DNA of 32,638 bases. Source: Hadesarchaea archaeon (GTDB lineage: Archaea > Hadarchaeota > Hadarchaeia > Hadarchaeales > Hadarchaeaceae). The stretch spans positions 1-32,638 of the forward strand of contig JAUWXQ010000004.1 in the NCBI GenBank assembly GCA_030616305.1, given 5' to 3'. Of the stretch, positions 31,877 to 32,638 are shown one piece after another (the stretch's first letter is position 1; each line of letters begins with the position of its first letter). The position numbers were made by a program, and so were the translations under genes. Below the pieces are notes generated by a model that ran no database searches, had not been told where the DNA came from, and was given only the letters and a program-made list of their open reading frames with translations.

Positions 31877-32131
31877 CTACTTTTTCTGTCCCTTGCTCTG
31901 TTCGTATTTCTCCCAGCTCTGTCTCCACTCGGGCCTTACCCTACCGAGACGGTCCAAAACCAGCACTCGGATTTCACTCGTAGGCATTTGGTCGCGCGCG
32001 GATTTTTCGATATCGTCAGCGATGCTTGCGGCGACATCGGCGGGCGCTCCAGCTTTTGTGCAGGAGTCAACTATCTTTTGGCGCTGGAAAGGTTCAGCCT
32101 TCCCACTTTTTTTAACGACTTGAATTGCCAC
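31877..32131 (-). CDS. Stand-alone ATP-cone domain protein
   Basis: The 84-residue product is almost wholly one ATP-cone domain: IQVVKKSGKAEPFQRQKIVDSCTKAGAP (about 3-30), VAASIADDIEKSA and SEIRVLVLDRLGRVRPEW. ATP-cones sense ATP and dATP as N-terminal regulatory modules of class I and III ribonucleotide reductases and of NrdR; here the domain stands alone with only a short charged tail (EQSKGQKK). It lacks the Zn ribbon of NrdR. A regulator of nucleotide metabolism is inferred. The ATG is at 32131; divergent from thiC. Confidence 0.82.
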   Translation of the reverse strand: MAIQVVKKSGKAEPFQRQKIVDSCTKAGAPADVAASIADDIEKSARDQMPTSEIRVLVLDRLGRVRPEWRQSWEKYEQSKGQKK

Positions 32132-32160
32132 TCAACTCCCCAATATCTTAAACTTTCGAA

Positions 32161-32170
32161 CTTAAAAATG
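32161..32170 (+). promoter_or_regulatory. Candidate TATA box of thiC
   Basis: CTTAAAAATG lies about 50 bases before ATG 32215; GGGTGGGTG at 32201-32209 is a good ribosome site six bases before the start. No riboswitch-like THI-box pattern is apparent in the 83-base intergenic region. Confidence 0.4.
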
Positions 32171-32214
32171 AAAACTTTTTCAGCGGAGGCAGTATAGTAG
32201 GGTGGGTGCGTAGC

Positions 32215-32638
32215 ATGCAGATGTCAGATGCCAGACGGGGGAAGGCAACGCCGGAAATGAAAGCTGTTGCGAAAGCTGAGAAAAAGCCAATTAAATTCAT
32301 TTTAAACAGCGTCTTGGCGGGCAGGCTGATCATCCCGCGGAATGTCAAACGAAAAAACGTTGAGGTCAGGGGGATAGGCGAGGGTCTATCCACAAAGGTC
32401 AATGCTAACGTTGGAACATCCCCTGATTACGTGAACTTGAAGGAGGAACTCAAGAAGGCAAAAATTGCCGTGGAGTATGGTGCGGATGCGGTGATGGACC
32501 TCAGCGTTGGGGGTGATATCAACGAGATAAGGCGCCGGATTCTCCGTGCTGTAAGGGTTCCGGTTGGTACAGTGCCGATTTATCAAGCTGGAATCAAAGC
32601 CACGAAACGCGGCAGTGTGGTGGACATGACAACCGACG
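32215..32638 (+). CDS. thiC: Phosphomethylpyrimidine synthase ThiC, 5' part
   Basis: The visible 141 codons (open to the right edge) match the N-terminal part of ThiC, the radical SAM enzyme that rearranges aminoimidazole ribotide to the HMP phosphate moiety of thiamine. Matching segments include AGRLIIPRN (about 35-43), IGEGLSTKVNANVGTSPDYVNLKEELKKA (about 54-82), ADAVMDLSVGGDINEIRRRIL (about 89-109) and VPVGTVPIYQA (about 113-123). The iron-sulfur Cys motif lies near the C-terminus, beyond the window. GGGTGGGTG is six bases before ATG 32215. It is first in its transcript, divergent from the ATP-cone gene. Confidence 0.93.
   Translation, partial: MQMSDARRGKATPEMKAVAKAEKKPIKFILNSVLAGRLIIPRNVKRKNVEVRGIGEGLSTKVNANVGTSPDYVNLKEELKKAKIAVEYGADAVMDLSVGGDINEIRRRILRAVRVPVGTVPIYQAGIKATKRGSVVDMTTD

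Overview
The window is archaeal chromosome. It opens with the 5' third of a 16S rRNA gene on the minus strand (archaeal 344F site intact) and carries TBP, a thermosome subunit, pyruvoyl arginine decarboxylase, an archaeal-type AMP phosphorylase, archaeal NadM, RtcA and a large archaeal type IV pilus locus with class III (GQxSxE) prepilins. Promoters look archaeal: TATA boxes about 25 bp upstream of very short leaders, GGAGGTG-type ribosome sites, many GTG/TTG starts and frequent ATGA/GTGA stop-start overlaps. The gene set suggests a euryarchaeal-type, probably thermophilic lineage; I cannot name the genus, and no lineage search was possible.

Layout. 1-364: 16S rRNA (leaving the window leftwards), then its leader/promoter region. 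681-1435: PRC-barrel protein and gamma-carbonic-anhydrase-like protein. 1437-2943 (minus): MoaE and a COG2108-like radical SAM protein, divergent from tbp (3051). 3649-6065: a translationally coupled pair, ThiI-like and AroA-like, both recognisable by fold but stripped of most active-site residues. 6116-11801: a plus-strand operon of class III pilins and minor pilin-like proteins, two of them carrying LamG/concanavalin-like domains, ending in a multi-pass membrane protein. 11803-13719 (minus): prepilin peptidase and three small pilins. 13850: an HTH protein. 14401-18144 (minus): secretion ATPase and two TadC-like platform proteins. Together 6116-18144 form a nearly complete pilus assembly locus.

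18306-22641: thermosome, arginine decarboxylase, AMP phosphorylase, and an Lrp/AsnC regulator divergent from the next operon. 22785-29828: a compact histidine operon, small ORF-hisC-hisG-hisA-hisB-hisF-hisD-hisE-hisI, followed by an overlapping SpoIIM-like membrane protein. hisH is absent, and hisF has no ATG/GTG/TTG start that would include its catalytic N-terminus; an ACG in a TAACG stop-start overlap is the likely start. A perfect 9-bp inverted repeat flanks the TATA box of the operon. 29818-32638: rtcA, an O6-alkylguanine-DNA alkyltransferase, nadM, a free-standing ATP-cone protein and the 5' part of thiC running off the right edge.

The strongest leads for new biology are the coupled ThiI-like/AroA-like pair with dismantled active sites (3649-6065) and the pilus operon with tandem LamG-bearing pilin-like proteins (8847-10993). 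No tRNA, CRISPR array, insertion sequence or integrase was recognised.
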